From the NCBI GenBank assembly GCA_928212115.1, contig CAKMRJ010003334.1, positions 106,867,029 to 106,931,028 on the forward strand: a stretch of DNA of 64,000 nucleotides, in the 5' to 3' direction. The notes below the pieces were generated by a model. It saw nothing but the letters and a program-made list of their open reading frames with translations. It had not been told where the DNA came from and ran no database searches. Source of the stretch: Lactuca virosa. Its lineage: Eukaryota; Streptophyta; Magnoliopsida; Asterales; Asteraceae. Position 1 is the stretch's first letter; each line of letters starts with the position of its first letter. Positions 35,089 to 47,272 of this stretch are shown here, one piece after another. The position numbers and the translations under genes are program-made.

Positions 35089-35964
35089 TCACTTTTCCAT
35101 CTTTGTTATGTTGTAGATACTTCGCGCAACTTCTTTTCCAATGCCCCTTATCATTGCAGTAAAAGAAAATAGCCTCTTTGGGATAAAAAGAGGGTGGATG
35201 ATCACTACTGACGACCCTCCATGAGACTTTCCCTTCCAGTTTTTCTTAGGAGGACCTTTCTTCTTTTTACCCTTTCCTTGTCCAATGGCTAGGACGGTAG
35301 CACTAGCAGGAGTGGAGGTTATACTTTTACCCTTCATTCCTGCTTCAGATGTCTACAGAAGGTTATGCAATTGAGCCAAGGTAGCCTCACTGTTGTTCAG
35401 ATGATATGTCAGAATAAATTGATCATAACTACTAGGTATGGAGTTTAGGACTATGCCAATGGCCAACTCCTCATCAAAATGCACATTCAGCCTAACAAGG
35501 CGCTCCACGTAACGTAACATTCTTTGTACGTGGCCACAAAGAGATTCTCCCTCCTTCATCTTGCACACCATGAGGGACTTGACCACTTCATACTTTTCTT
35601 GACGAGCTCGCTTATGGTACTTTTCAATAAGGTCCTTGTTCATCTCGTAGGGCCAATAATCCTCATAAAACCTTTGCAGCTCATGGGTCATAGTGGCTAC
35701 CATGATGCAAGCAACTTTTGTCACATCATCATAATGTTTCTTCTAGGAAGCCAATTATTCAGAAGAGGCCTTCTCTTCGTCGATTTCATTGAGTTTATTT
35801 TCAAGAACATACTCTTTGTTCTCAAATCGAAGGGCCATCTTAATGTTTTGCATCCAATCATTATAATTAGAACCATCCAATATGACTTTGGAGCAGATAG
35901 GGAGTAAGGAGAAGTTATGGTGGTTGGAGGAGAAGGAAGCAGAAGCATCAGTTGGAGTAGACAT
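35089..35964 (-). pseudogene. C5 gag
   Basis: Start MSTPTDASASFSSN at 35964 immediately follows a TTTACAG acceptor. GNKVILDG-type motif KVILDGSNYNDWMQNIKMAL, ATKV-type motif TKVACIMVATMTHELQ, RARQEKYEVVKSLM and SIPSSYDQFILTYH match C3 gag. Stops near 35755 and 35735 and a frameshift before the zinc knuckle (35150-35200) disable it. Confidence 0.83.
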
Positions 35965-36703
35965 CTGTAAAAAGAAGGTAGTATTAGTTAGATAAGAATA
36001 ATCCTTAATATAGATGTTAAAGTAATTCAGAGTACAGGTCATATTTTAGCTTATGCACGTTTTATTTAATTTCCTTATCTTTTAGTAGAAAAGAATAAGT
36101 CAAGTCATGTGGGTTAGTGTCCCCTGGTCTCTAGCTAGCAGTTGCTATTTTTATGCAAAGTTTTTTGTTTAAATAGTCAAGTATGTACGAGGTGTTTGTA
36201 TCCTCTTTTCTATTCCAGTTTATAAATAAGAAATTTGCAGCTTTCTGCCCCTGCCCTGTGTTTTTTACTTTCTTGTCCCATTTCTCTTTTAACTCCGTCC
36301 ACTGTGATATTCAACTTTTGTCCCCTGTTGTGTTACTTTCTGCATAGAGACACAAATACCCCTGTAAAAGGCCAACAATAGAAACCTAAAATAAAATATT
36401 AAGGCTAGGATCCAACTATATAGTTCACAACATTGAAAAGGGATTTCATAATCTAATTGTAAAGTTTATAAACGTAGGTAAATGACGATTTACCAATTCC
36501 ACCAATAGAAAACGAAATTTAAAAGAAATTAAGTTAAGTGAAATTCCTAGGTCTTTTTAGATTCATTGAAACTATTCAATGACATGTTTAATCTCATATT
36601 ATGGTCTTCTATTTGTGCCTGAGATACTGAGGATCACAAACAAGATGTGAATAACCATGCAAATGTACTTGGTAACCTCATTGTCATTTATCAACCCAAT
36701 TGA

Positions 36704-36812
36704 TGTGCTGGTAAACCACACACGCTCCATCAACAATGATAATTTATGACATACCCATTACAACTCTTTATTAGTCCCTATTAGTGTGTTGCTTTAACCA
36801 CACACGCTCCAC
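36704..36812 (-). repeat. C5 leader duplicated motif
   Basis: Two copies of a ggagcgtgtgtggtt motif (minus strand) at about 36704-36729 and 36788-36811, also duplicated at the equivalent place in C3. Confidence 0.65.
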
Positions 36813-37479
36813 TACTGACTTATAAAGTGTAACGTGCAATTTCATGGGTTAGCATACAAATTCACATTTATTCCAAAAGTAACTAGATTTGAGATTTTAA
36901 TAAAAGAAGGTTCTAGTACTTTTTAATATCATTATACTTTTAATGAGAATTAATGTCCTATTAAGTGCGTTCTGCTAACGACCCTCTACCAATCAAGGAA
37001 GAGGTGGTGAGAGTGGGCACACATTGAAATACCATTTTATAGGCAGTTTCCTTATACCCCCTTATAGATCGGCTTCGTGAATGAAACATACTAGCGACTT
37101 GACGGACTTAGTCTTATACATATAATATATTAACAATTAATAATAATACGTATAAGGTGTATTTTAGAATTTTCAAAATACTAGGTTTATTCTATTTAAA
37201 ATTTCGAACTTAATAAGCAATTAATTTAAATTTCAAAATAAACCAAATGACTTAATATTTATCTATTAATTAACATTTAATTAAATATTAAATCAATTAA
37301 GGATTACTAATTAAGTTAATCAAATAATTTAATCCTAATCATTACCCTCTAAATTTTCGAAAATAATGGGTATAGGATTTAACCAATTTTATAATTATCC
37401 CTTTTAATCAAATTAAACTACAATTACCAAAAAAAAGGAAACCCTAACCACATAACAATTTTCAAAACTTGAGGGGGAA

Positions 37480-37551
37480 GGTTAGGGTTTCAAAACCCTA
37501 ACCCTAATTTTGAAATTCAAGGGATGTGTTAGGGTTTTTAAAAACCCTAAC
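37480..37551. repeat. Two telomere-like palindromes after the C5 PBS
   Basis: Arms of 11 bp, GGTTAGGGTTT, at 37480-37490 and 37493-37503 (2-bp loop), and a perfect 24-bp palindrome at 37528-37551 with half-site GTTAGGGTTTTT. They lie about 100-170 nt downstream of the PBS in element orientation. Confidence 0.85.
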
Positions 37552-37651
37552 CCTGGTCGAAACTTTATGCCTTTTAGAGTTTAATTTCTATAAACCCTAG
37601 TTTGATCAAATTCAAAAATTATAGCAAATTCAATTGAAAACAAACCAAAAC

Positions 37652-37663
37652 GCTCTCATACCA
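37652..37663 (-). promoter_or_regulatory. C5 primer-binding site, one mismatch
   Basis: The minus strand reads TGGTATGAGAGC, one base different from TGGTATCAGAGC, one base from the LTR edge. Confidence 0.85.
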
Positions 37664-37664
37664 C

Positions 37665-38508
37665 TGATAAGATTTAGGTAAAACAAATAAACTTAAAACC
37701 CTTACGTTCACATGCAACCTTAAAGGATCTATGTTTTCACTATTGAACCTAAAACTATGAACATAAAATAAGAAACCCTAAGAACCCTAACTGATTTTCG
37801 AAAATCATAAATTAGGGTTTAGGATTACATACCTTAATTGTTATTATAGTAAATAACAATGATTCCTTCTTGAAGATCTCTTGGAAGCAAGCACCACAAG
37901 TGTCGTGCCTCTATCGGAATCACACCCAAACTAGCAAGAGAACGACTTAGGAGATAGGAGAGGGGAGGCTTGAAATTTCGGTTATCTCTTTAGAGAATGG
38001 AGTGGCCGAAATTTAAAGGTAGTAGGGTCCTTTATATGGTGGTGCAAAGAAGCCTTGGATAATCCTTATTAGAATCTAATAATAATATTTCAAATTGGTA
38101 ATTATTCAACTCCTTATTTATCCACACATGATATTCTAGAAACCCTAGAATATCTCCTCCAAAACCATCCACCCTTAACCTGGAAGGTTCTGGAGCCTTT
38201 TGTTCAACTATTGAACAATTTCACTTTAGACCTTACACTTTAAATTAATTCTTTTAATCCCGAAATTAATTCCAATTAATTTTTGATGAAATATTAATTA
38301 AATAATATTGTTTCTAATTAATATATTATTTTCATAATACACTAATATACATTTTATATTAATTTAATAATCACATAATAAATTAATCTCTCTCTCAAAA
38401 AATCATCATGTCCAACTGTTAAATTTGAGGGCAACCCAAAAACATTGTGCTACTATCAATTCAAGTATATACCAATTATAGTTATGGGCTTAGATACCTA
38501 ATCCAACA
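37665..38508 (-). repeat. C5 5' LTR (844 bp)
   Basis: Plus strand TGATAAGATTTAGG...ATCCAACA, adjacent to the PBS. It contains the predicted splice donor GTATGT (minus strand, 37827-37832), also present in the other LTR. Confidence 0.9.
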
Positions 38509-39060
38509 ATATCATAAGTTGCGTTTGTACACTCTCAGAATGTCTAAAAGTACCCAAGTGAAAGATCATATATATAACTTCAACCGTATCATCTTGGATC
38601 TAGAAGGGGTAGATGTGAAGATTGAAGATGAATATGAGGCACGCATTATCTTATGTTATCTTCTGTACTCATATGAGAATTCCATTGATACCATGATCTA
38701 TGGTAGGAAAGCAATGACTGTGAGTGATGTGAAGGATTTTTTGATGTCCAAGGAACTAAAAAGAAAAGTTTTAGTTGGAGAAGAGGTGTGCAGTTCCGAT
38801 TTGTTTGCAGGGAGAGGAAGGATAGAATAGAGGAAAGGGGGAAACAGAGGGAGATATCGTTGAAAATCGAAATCAAGAGGTTCATCAAATGAAAAGTGTT
38901 ATAACTTGAAAGATAAAGGGGCACTTAAAGTGAAATTTTCCATAGCTGAAGAATGGAAAGTTCAAGAGTAAATCAAACAGCAATAATACTATTGTTGTGT
39001 TTTAGGAGAGTTCTAATGAGGGGGATGATGGTTGGGTACTAACTATAAGTGCATCAAGTT
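38509..39060 (+). pseudogene. C4 gag, continuation after C5
   Basis: KLRLYTLRMSKSTQVKDHIY, NFNRIILDLEGVDVKIEDEY, MTVSDVKDFLMSKELKRKV continue the gag begun at 30031-30227. Stops follow near 38828. The zinc knuckle region (38870-38940) is degraded. Confidence 0.82.
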
Positions 39061-40100
39061 CTGTAAATGCTTAGGTCTCAGATTTTGGAGCAATCTATAA
39101 CATTAATTACAATCGTGACTAGTTCGACTCTTTGAAAGAGTGGAATGGCACAGTCAAGATGGGTGATGACTCGGTGAGCAGTATCAAGGGTAGTGGCACT
39201 ATGCAGGTGAATATAAACAATGGTATGGTTAGAAAGTTAGATTATTGGTATGTACCAGAACTTCAAAAGAATCTAATTTCTCTTGGAACCTTGGCTAAGA
39301 ATGGGATGAGGTACACTGGTGAAGGTAATTGAGTTAAAGTCACCAAAGATGCTTTAGCTATAACGAAGGGAAAGATTACTCATAGGGGGATCTACATCCT
39401 GGAAGGCACTATGGTTATGGGAATGGTAGCTATATCTCAATCCTTGAATGACAACAATGACAAGATCGATTTATGGCATCGTAGGTTGGGGAACATGAGT
39501 GAGAAGGGCATGCTAGTTCTAAGTAAAGAAGGACTTCTTGGTGGAGAGGCTATTAGAAATATAACGTTTTGCAAAGCTTGAGTCTAGAGAAAGAATCGAA
39601 AAGTGAAGTTTGGTACCTGTCAACACACAAGCAATAAAATCCTAGAATATGTTCACTCGGATATGTAGGGTCCTACACCAGTGAAGTCACAAGGAGGATG
39701 CTAATAGTTTGTGACTTTCATTGTTGATTATTCGAGGAAGGTTTGGTTGTACTTTTTGAAGAATAAAGTTGAGGTGTTTGGGAAGTTCAAGGAGTGGAAG
39801 GCCATGGTTGAGAAAAGGACTGGAAAATAGGTCAAGACTCTAAGGATTGACAATGGGTTGGAGTTCTGCAATGCTCTATTTGATAACTTCTACAAGGCAG
39901 AAGGTATAATAAAGCACCTTACTGTACAACACACACCACAACAAAATGGATTGGCAGAACGGATGAACCAAACACTCATGCAGCGTGATAGGTGCATGCG
40001 GATATTTGCTAACTTATCCAAGCAATTCTGAGCGGAAGCAGTTAACACTACTTGTTATCTGTTGAACAGATAACCATCAACTGCTATAGACTTGAAGACT
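39061..40100 (+). pseudogene. C4 protease and integrase, heavily stopped
   Basis: Protease: active site degraded to SDFGA-like, then GDDSVSSIKGSGTMQVNI, LDYWYVPELQKNLISLGTLA. Integrase: LWHRRLGNMSEKGMLVLSKE, EYVHSDM (first Asp), TLRIDNGLEFCNALFDNFY (second Asp), TPQQNGLAERMNQTLMQ (Glu). At least five stop codons interrupt it, several of them TAG. Confidence 0.83.
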
Positions 40101-41763
40101 CCTTAATAGGTATGGTCTGGGAAACCCTCTGACTATTTTGGTTTACGTATATTCGGATGCCCCACATATGCTCATGTGAATGATGGTAAACTTGAGCTAA
40201 GGGCAATGAAGTGCATATTTCTAAGATATGCGAAAAGAGTAAAATGTTACGTGTTGTACCAAAGTAGGAGTAAAGCTTAAATTTATCATGAGCAGAGATG
40301 TAAAATTTGGTGAATCTGTCATGTGTAACCAGGAAGGAGGTGATACAAGTCATGAAAGGAACAAAGATTAGGGTGCTAACTGGAAGTTGGAGTTTGCATC
40401 TCAAACTCTAGACAAAGTTTTGATAACTGACGAACAGCATGGTAGAAATGACCAACCTAGACAATATAAAATCCAAGAGCAACCCATGAGATCTTCATCT
40501 AGTGGTGCTGATGTCGAAAGGCGTGATGGGCAAGAATCTGTAGCAAGGAGGAGATCAAAGATGGTTATTCGACAACCCGATAGATATGTGGTATGTGTCA
40601 AATCCAGTTACCCTGACTCCATTTATTTTTCTTTAGAAACTAGAAAATACATTGACACTGAGGAGCCTCAATCGTACAAAGAGGCAGTGGTGAGTAAAGA
40701 AGCAACAAATTTGTTGATGGCCATGAAGGAAGGAATGCAATAATTGGAGAAGAATGAAACGTGGGATCTAGTTCTAATACCGAAGGGACTACAACCGTTG
40801 GGATGAAAATGGGTCTTTAAAAAAAGGAAGGGATACTAGGAGTTAAACCATCTAGGTTCAAGGTTTGTAACGAGAGGGTTTTCTCAGAAACAAGGTATTG
40901 ATTATCAAAAGGTGTTCTCACCAATCGTGAAGTACAAGACAATTCAAGTTCTTTTGGACATGGTGAGTGCATTAGATCTGGAGCTTGAACAGCTTGATGT
41001 GAAAACTGCATTTCTTCCTGGGAACTTAGAAGAGAAGATTTGTATGTCCTAGCCAGAAGGGTTCCTTAATTTTAAGAAGGATCCAAGACAATGATACATG
41101 AGATTTGATTCATTCATGATCTCGCATGACTACACTAGAAACCAGTTTTACAATTGTGTTTACTCAAAGGAATTGTGACCAGATTCCTACATATATTTTT
41201 TTGCTATATATTGATGATATGCTCATCATAACCAAGGACATTTATAGAAAAAATGACTTGAAGGCGAACCTAAAGAATGAATTTGAGATGAAGGATTTGG
41301 GAGAAACAAAGAATATATTGGGGAAAGAGATTCAAACGGATAGAAAAGGAGGTCAGTTGTGTATTTCTCAACAAAAGTACATTGAGAAAGTTATGCAGTC
41401 TTTCAATTGTAATCAGTCCAAACCAGTTGGAACTCCTTTGGCAGCTCACTTTAAACTTGGTCCAGACACTATACCCACAACTAATGAAGAAAGGAAGTAC
41501 ATGAGTACAGTTCCTTACTCTAGTGTTGTTTGAAGTCTCGTGCATGTAATGGTTTGTACCAGACCTAATTTGGCTCATTCATTTAGTTTTGTAAGTTGGT
41601 TTATGAGCAATCTAGGGAAGACACGTTGGGAAGCTGTCAAGTGGATCATAGGATACTTGAAGGGAACGACAGATGTTTTCTGGGTGAATGGAGCTAATAC
41701 GAAAAGTGACTAGGTTGGATATATTAACTCTGATCATGGTAGTGATTTGTTGAAGCGCAATTC
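40101..41763 (+). pseudogene. C4 RT and truncated RNase H
   Basis: Open parts at 40387-40743 (linker, QSYKEAVVSKEATN), then KGTRGFSQ-like, GIDYQKVFSPIVKYKTIQVL, LEQLDVKTAFLPG (Asp), and LYIDDMLIIT (YIDD) at 41126-41533, CQSKP-type PVGTPLAAHFKLG. RNase H begins VGYINSDHGSD with the catalytic Asp changed to Asn and stops at 41763, where G6 LTR sequence begins. Confidence 0.83.
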
Positions 41764-43420
41764 ATGACATGATTGTATCCCTCTCATGTCGAAACATGGT
41801 CGTAGTATGTGGGTGTACCATTAAAGTGTCACGATGTAATCATGTATGTATCACGACGTGAGACTTGATGAAACCCTAAATTCGGGTTTTGGAGCAATTT
41901 AAGGGAAGTGAGGAACTAGGGATTCCTTCACCCTCATCCCCCATCACCTCCAAACCAGAGAGAGAAACACTAATTCCTCCATAAAATTGTAGAGCATACT
42001 TTGGTGTTTTTGGTAGTTTGAAGAGTAGAAGAAGGTGTTTTAGTTGTGCATCCAGCAAGGGAACAACATCATCATCATATTGTGCTTGCTTTGAACCCCT
42101 TGTAAGTGCCAAAGCTTCAACCTTTATTGTTGTTTATGGATAGATCTAGGTTTTTGTCCCATTTTATCCATGATTAAGCAAGCTTGAATGAAAAGAAACC
42201 ATAAAGTTGGCAACTTTATGGGTTCTAATGGTCCTTAAAGTGATCTAATGTTCAGATCTAGTAAATGGTTGAGTCTTGAATCTTTGCATGCGAACTTTAG
42301 TGACATTTTCTACATTTTGGCCCAAAATGAGATCTAGACATGTATTGGACATACATGTCCATAAAGCAACGAGTTTTAAGCTCATTTTAGGGTTATAAGA
42401 TCTTCTTGAAATTTGGAACGCACGAGGGACAAGATTAGGGTTGAATGCATTAAGATGTACATTGTACGCAACTCATGACGTGACTATTTGGAGGTCACTA
42501 CATGAGGGAGGAATCTCCTGATTATTTTCTCCTCATGTTGACACGGTGTGAGGGGTTGGTCCTCACGACAGGGCAGTGATCTGGATCGCTAGGGATGAAG
42601 TTGAGCCGAGTTGACTCGTGATTGAGTTAGGATTTGAGGGGAATCGATTCCCATGACGTGACCATAAGCTGGTCATGGTGTGAGGTGAGTTTGAAAGGAA
42701 AAATGGTCTTTCGCCCAAATGAGGTTTTCCTTAGTCTTTGGACTTGATGAGTTGGGGATTTATTTTAATTGCTAATTAGGGTTTGGTTTTGGATATGTTT
42801 AGTGGGAGAGACTCGAGTACCAGTAACCTAAGTGTGAGATATGTTCATTGTCTGGTTGAGGTGAGTTTCTACATTATACTTATGGGTAAAAGGCACCAAT
42901 GCCGACCCACTATATCATGTATGTAGGATGCTAGCTGTCTTTGTGACTCTTGCTAATATGATTGAAAGTTTATGTATATGGGTGAAATAGAACTTGGGGC
43001 GAAATAGACCAGTTTATTATGTATAGTGGGTGAAATAGACCCATTTATTATGTACTTGATGTATTTGTTACTTTTGTTGATATGCTTGTATGTTATTTGT
43101 ATGTGGGGTGAAATAGACACGGGGGTGAAAATAGACGTGTATAGCTTCGATCTGATATGTATGTCTGGTATGGGGAATTTTCGGGAACTCCCTAATCTTT
43201 GTTCTTACGGTTTATGTTTATGGTTTCAGGTACTTCCACTTCCAAGGGAAAGAGCTCGACATGATTGTAGCGCATCCACCAATATTCTGCAAGAATTGAT
43301 TAATTTGTACTCTGATGATTGTATGACATATTTTATACTATGATGGGTTTCCAAACTGAATGAATGGTTTTTTGATTGATTTAAAATAAATTTTTTACTT
43401 AGAAATTTTGGGACATTAAA
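41764..43420 (+). repeat. G6 5' LTR, 5'-truncated
   Basis: Matches 56930-58278 and 60752-61115 along its length, including the distinctive gggtgaaatagac tandem-like stretch (42980-43140). Contains the palindrome TCACGACGTGA at 41851-41861. Ends near ggacattaaa before a PBS-like aggtatcagagcc (43424-43436). Confidence 0.85.
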
Positions 43421-44357
43421 AGTAGGTATCAGAGCCTTGGTTTGAGGGATTCGGGTTTACTCTCTGCTTTGTCTGAACTCAAACTGACGAGTTGGTAAAA
43501 TTTATAAAAAAAGAAAACAACTTTTCAAAGAATATTTCTAAAAAGAAAAGGGGTTTGATGCGCACAATCGGTCGAGATCAAGTAAGTATTTCCCAAAATA
43601 CCCATACATGTGATATGATACTCATTTGATACGAGTATATGAGAATTACATGCTAGATTGGGGATAAGGATCTGCTCAGCATTACATGATAGAACGCTAG
43701 GAGATATGAATTTATATGCTTGTTGTTTGAGCTTGTAGAACTGCATGCGAGTATGGATTTTGAATATTGGATAAAAGGGCTGGATTAGGTGATGCACTGG
43801 ATTGGACTACTCAATGTTTGAATGATGATTGCTTTGTGTTTTTTGGGAACCCATTGATTACATCTAACTATTAAGCGAATACATTAAATTACATGTTGAG
43901 GAGATTAGATAATTTTAGAAGGTTAGTTTCAACCCTATTGTGCAACTCTTGTTTGACTCCAACCGTTGTAGGGTGAGACCAAGTAGTCAAAGAATTATCT
44001 TGTGCTGCTGACATGGAATGGTATATGTAAGATAGTTAGGAGGTATTGGAGGGAGTCTCTTCTGCAACAGATGGAGGAGAGTGGTGGGGAAGGGAACCCT
44101 ATGAAATCCTAGGATATTTTTTAGCACATAGGGCGCTCTATAGTGGAAGTGAAGTGATTGATAGTATAGATGTGACTTAGAGGATTTGAGGTAGTCCTTG
44201 AGAAAGGTATAGATAGGTGTGGATGGTAGTATTGGGCCCGTACTACTGAAAGCACAAGATCTATACACGAGACGAGGAAGGTCTTGATGTCCCAAGAAAC
44301 ATCGGGAGTGTGAACCTTTTCATGTGTGTACTGATTCTTTATGTAATGTGTTTTAGC
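43421..44357 (+). other. G6 leader with primer-binding site
   Basis: The PBS-like AGGTATCAGAGCC at 43424-43436 has one mismatch to the initiator-Met consensus. The rest is AT-rich with no gene that I recognise. Confidence 0.65.
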
Positions 44358-45503
44358 ATGGTGATCACACGTGGTGGAGCAGGAGGTTCGTGATCTGGAT
44401 CTGGTTCGGTCACGGGCACCGAACCAATTGACAAAGGACTACGTGAGTTCATCGCATATGACATTACGAGAGGTATCGTTGATGCGGCCCTGATGATATT
44501 TAGGACGATCAAGGAGGGTATCATTTAGATGATGGACGAGCTCTTTCAGGCCTTTAAAGCTGAGTTGGCTGCCGGGAAGTACAAAGGATGAGGTTCCTTG
44601 GGGTGATAGACCCCATTGCCGCCAGGAGGTGGATAGCAGACATGTAGAGCGCCAAGATGACTAGCTTCTGCCCCAAGGGGTCAAAGATGATGTTCGATGT
44701 AGGATGTCTGAGGGAGCAAGCCCGAGATTGGTGAGAGGAGGTTGGATATGCTCTGGGAGCGCCAACCAATGAGGCCATGACCTAGCCTAACTTTGTGTCC
44801 TAATTTCGAGCGGAGTTTGCACCGACAGTTTAGGTGCAATAGTTGGCGAAATAGTTCTAGGACCTACACCAGACGAGTGTGACTATGGCGGAGATCACCG
44901 CCAAGTTTCAGGAGAGAGCCTTGTTGGTTCCACGGTATGCTGCAGACAAGGAAATGAAGAAGACGTCGTACCATGACATTCTGAGAGCGGATAGCAGGGA
45001 GTTTGTTAGCTTTTCAGCATGTCAGACATTAGAGAATATGATAGCCAAAGCCCAAGAATAGGAGATTGGTTTTGAGCACCTCGGGAAGAGGAATACAGAG
45101 CAGGTGCATACATATGGGGGTCCTGAAAAGAGACCCAAGACTTTTGATCATCGATCGAGGGGCCTGAAGGTCTGAGGCCACTGCGGCAAGTGGGGGAAGG
45201 CACATGATGGGGTTTTTAGGGTGGGTGATTCGGGTTGCTATTAGTGACACAAGACTAGTCATTTCAGCAGGGATTGCATAGCCACCACCCAAGTGTGGAG
45301 TCTGATTTGCTTCCATTGCAATCAGAGGGGCCACAAGAAGGTCGATTGTCCGAGTTTGACAGCAGGAGTGGTGGCAACACCCACTCCAACGACATTGTGG
45401 ATTATTGATGGCCTTAAGGGCCAAACGGAGACGTCAGTTGTGAGGAGTTGAGCTTTCCAGCTAATAACCGAGGAGGCACGTGCAGCACCAGACATGGTTA
45501 CTG
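44358..45503 (+). pseudogene. G6 gag
   Basis: Probable start at 44358 (MVITRGGAGG). DITRGIVDAALMIFRTIKEG, DPIAARRWIAD, CLREQARDW (shifted frame), TMAEITAKFQERALLVPRYA and REFVSFSACQTLENMIAKAQ are Tekay-type gag motifs. An intact zinc knuckle, CFHCNQRGHKKVDC, lies at about 45308-45350. There are many stops, several in TGG or CGA contexts. The frame runs to VTG at the border of an intron-like segment. Confidence 0.8.
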
Positions 45504-45548
45504 GTATGTATCGTCTCCTTATCTCATTTATTGTTATATTGTTTATGC

Positions 45549-45624
<76 letters not shown>

Positions 45625-45634
45625 GATTGTTTAG
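45504..45634 (+). other. Intron-like segment between G6 gag and protease
   Basis: 131 bp, beginning GTATGT and ending TTTAG. Removing it joins codons V-T-G to T-F-L-V in the register expected for this family. Its length is not a multiple of three, so retention shifts the frame. A TA tract fills its 3' half, which leaves a poor polypyrimidine tract; a simple insertion is the alternative. Confidence 0.55.
45552..45624. repeat. (TA)n microsatellite
   Basis: About 73 bp of mostly TA repeats with single-base interruptions, inside the intron-like segment. Confidence 0.93.
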
Positions 45635-46232
45635 GGACGTTCTTGGTGAACGGTGTTTTGAATTTGGTCCTTGTTGATTCGGGTGCCACCCGATCGTTTG
45701 TATCCCTTCCGCTCAGCGAGAGGTTTGGTGATGCTCCTAGGGAGCTTGATTATCCGGTGGAGATGGAGATCGTCGATGATCATCCAGTGATAGTATCTAG
45801 GGTTCATGGGGATTATACTCTTGAGCTATTCCGAGAGAGATACCCGATTGATTTGGTTCCTATTCCTTTGTGCGAGAGTAAGGTCATCGTGGGGATGGAT
45901 TGGCTGAACCCCAATGGAGAAATGATTGAATGTAAGCACTAGTTGGTACGGGTCTAGCCCCAAGTGGGGGAGAACTAATTATTCATGGAAAGGGTGCTAA
46001 ACGTGGACTGGCTCTCTATTCAGCCGCGAGAGCTAGGAGATATCTACAGTAGGGTTGTTATGGTTTCATGACGTATGTGATAGATGTCATAGAGGAAGGG
46101 AGATGACGGTTGATAATGTGTCGATCGTCGGAGATTATCCTGATGTATTTCCTAAGTATCTACCTGCGTTGCCTCCGGAGAGGCAAGTTGAGTTCCAGAT
46201 TGATTTGGTAGCGGGTGCGGCTCTGATAGCCA
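45635..46232 (+). pseudogene. G6 protease
   Basis: TFLVNGVLNLVLVDSGATRSFVS is read across the border; the aspartic protease active site DSGAT is intact. IVGMDWLNPNGEMIECKH follows, the usual RVP_2 end. A stop follows near 45940, then several more before RT begins; SIVGDYPDVFPKYLPALPPE is the normal bridge to RT. Confidence 0.85.
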
Positions 46233-47267
46233 AGACATGAGTTGTCTACGAAGCTGGAGGAGCTATTAGACAAAGGGTTTATTAGGCTGATTAGTTCACC
46301 CTGGGGAGCACCGATATTTTTTGTGAAGAAGAATGATGGTTCCCACAGAATGTACATCGACTACCGGGAGATGAATAACTTGACGGTGAAGAACCAGTAT
46401 CCACTTCTGAGGATCGATGACTTGTTTGATCAGCTACATGGTGCATCTTGGTTTTCCAAGAGTGATCTGTGTTTAGGTTACCATCAGATGAGGGTTCAAA
46501 TGAGGATGTTCATAATACAGCTTTTAGAACTCGATACGGTCATTACGAGTTCGTAGTTATGACTTTTAGGCTCACCAATGCACGACGGTGTTCATGGACC
46601 TCATGAACATGGTTTGTAGGTCGATGTTGGATCGGTCGGTGATCGTCTTCATTGATGATATCTTGGTCTATTCAAAGACCAAGGAGTAGCATGAGGATCA
46701 CATGCGGGAGGTATTGGAGACTTTAAGGTGGGAGAGGCTTTATGCCAAGTTCTCCAAATGTGAGTTATGGTTGTGTGAGGTACAGTGCTTAGGACACCTC
46801 GTCAATCAGAAGGGTATATTGGACGATCCAGCTAAGGTCGAGGTCGTGATGCAGTGGGAGGTTCCGAGGTCTCCATCCGAGATTCAGAGTTTCCTTGGTC
46901 TAGTAGGGTATTATCGGAGGTTCATTGAGAACTTCTCTAGGATCGCAGTTCCGTTGACCAGATTCACGAAGAATACAGTTACCTTTCGTTGGGAGCCTGA
47001 GCAACAGGCAAATTTTGAGACCATGAGGCAGAGATTGTGCGAGGCTCCGATCTTGACCCTGCCTGAGGGAATTGATGACTTTGTGGTTTATTGTGATGCA
47101 TCTATCACGGCTATGGGCACAGTGCTTATGCAACGGGGTCATGTGATTACTTACGCATCGAGGCAACTGAATCTTCATGAGGCGAATTACCCTACACATG
47201 ATCTGGAGCTGGGGTGTGATTTTCGCCCACAAGATTTGGCGACATTAGCTCTATGGGATCCATTGTA
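46233..47267 (+). pseudogene. G6 reverse transcriptase and RNase H, first part
   Basis: LLDKGFIRLISSPWGAPIFF, GSHRMYIDYREMNNLTVKNQ, SKSDLCLGYHQM (first Asp), a frameshift near 46550, then SVIVFIDDILVYSKT (FIDD at about 46650), ECQ-type CLGHLVNQKGILDDPAK, FLGLVGYYRRFIENFSRIAV. RNase H: VVYCDASITAMGTVLMQ, VITYASRQL, THDLELG. C3 interrupts it at 47268; it resumes at 55239. Confidence 0.88.
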
Positions 47268-47272
47268 CCATT

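Larger units (their letters stand above)
35965..37832 (-). other. C5 leader intron (predicted) containing PBS and palindromes
   Basis: Predicted donor AAG|GTATGT inside the 5' LTR (intron first base 37832) and acceptor TTTACAG|ATG (last base 35965). The same two borders occur in C3. The enclosed 1.87 kb is noncoding, AT-rich, and matches the C3 leader in patches (36600-37060). It includes the PBS and two palindromes. No transcript evidence is available here. Confidence 0.6.
30228..38508 (-). mobile_element. Copia C5, complete but decayed, inserted in C4
   Basis: Two 844-bp LTRs with TG...CA ends, PBS variant, gag-pol remains and PPT all on the minus strand. Target duplication gtatc/atatc. 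The two LTRs differ at many positions (very roughly 8% over the first 450 bp, by eye), so it is much older than its relative C3. Protein and leader similarity to C3 is strong. Confidence 0.9.

Noticed and set aside
37480..37551. Interstitial telomere
   Set aside because: There are only a few TTAGGG-like words arranged as inverted pairs, not a head-to-tail array, and they sit in a retrotransposon leader.
44339..45424. Minus-strand open frames over the G6 gag
   Set aside because: They are shadows of the gag coding frame; their sequences are low complexity and match no family that I recognise.
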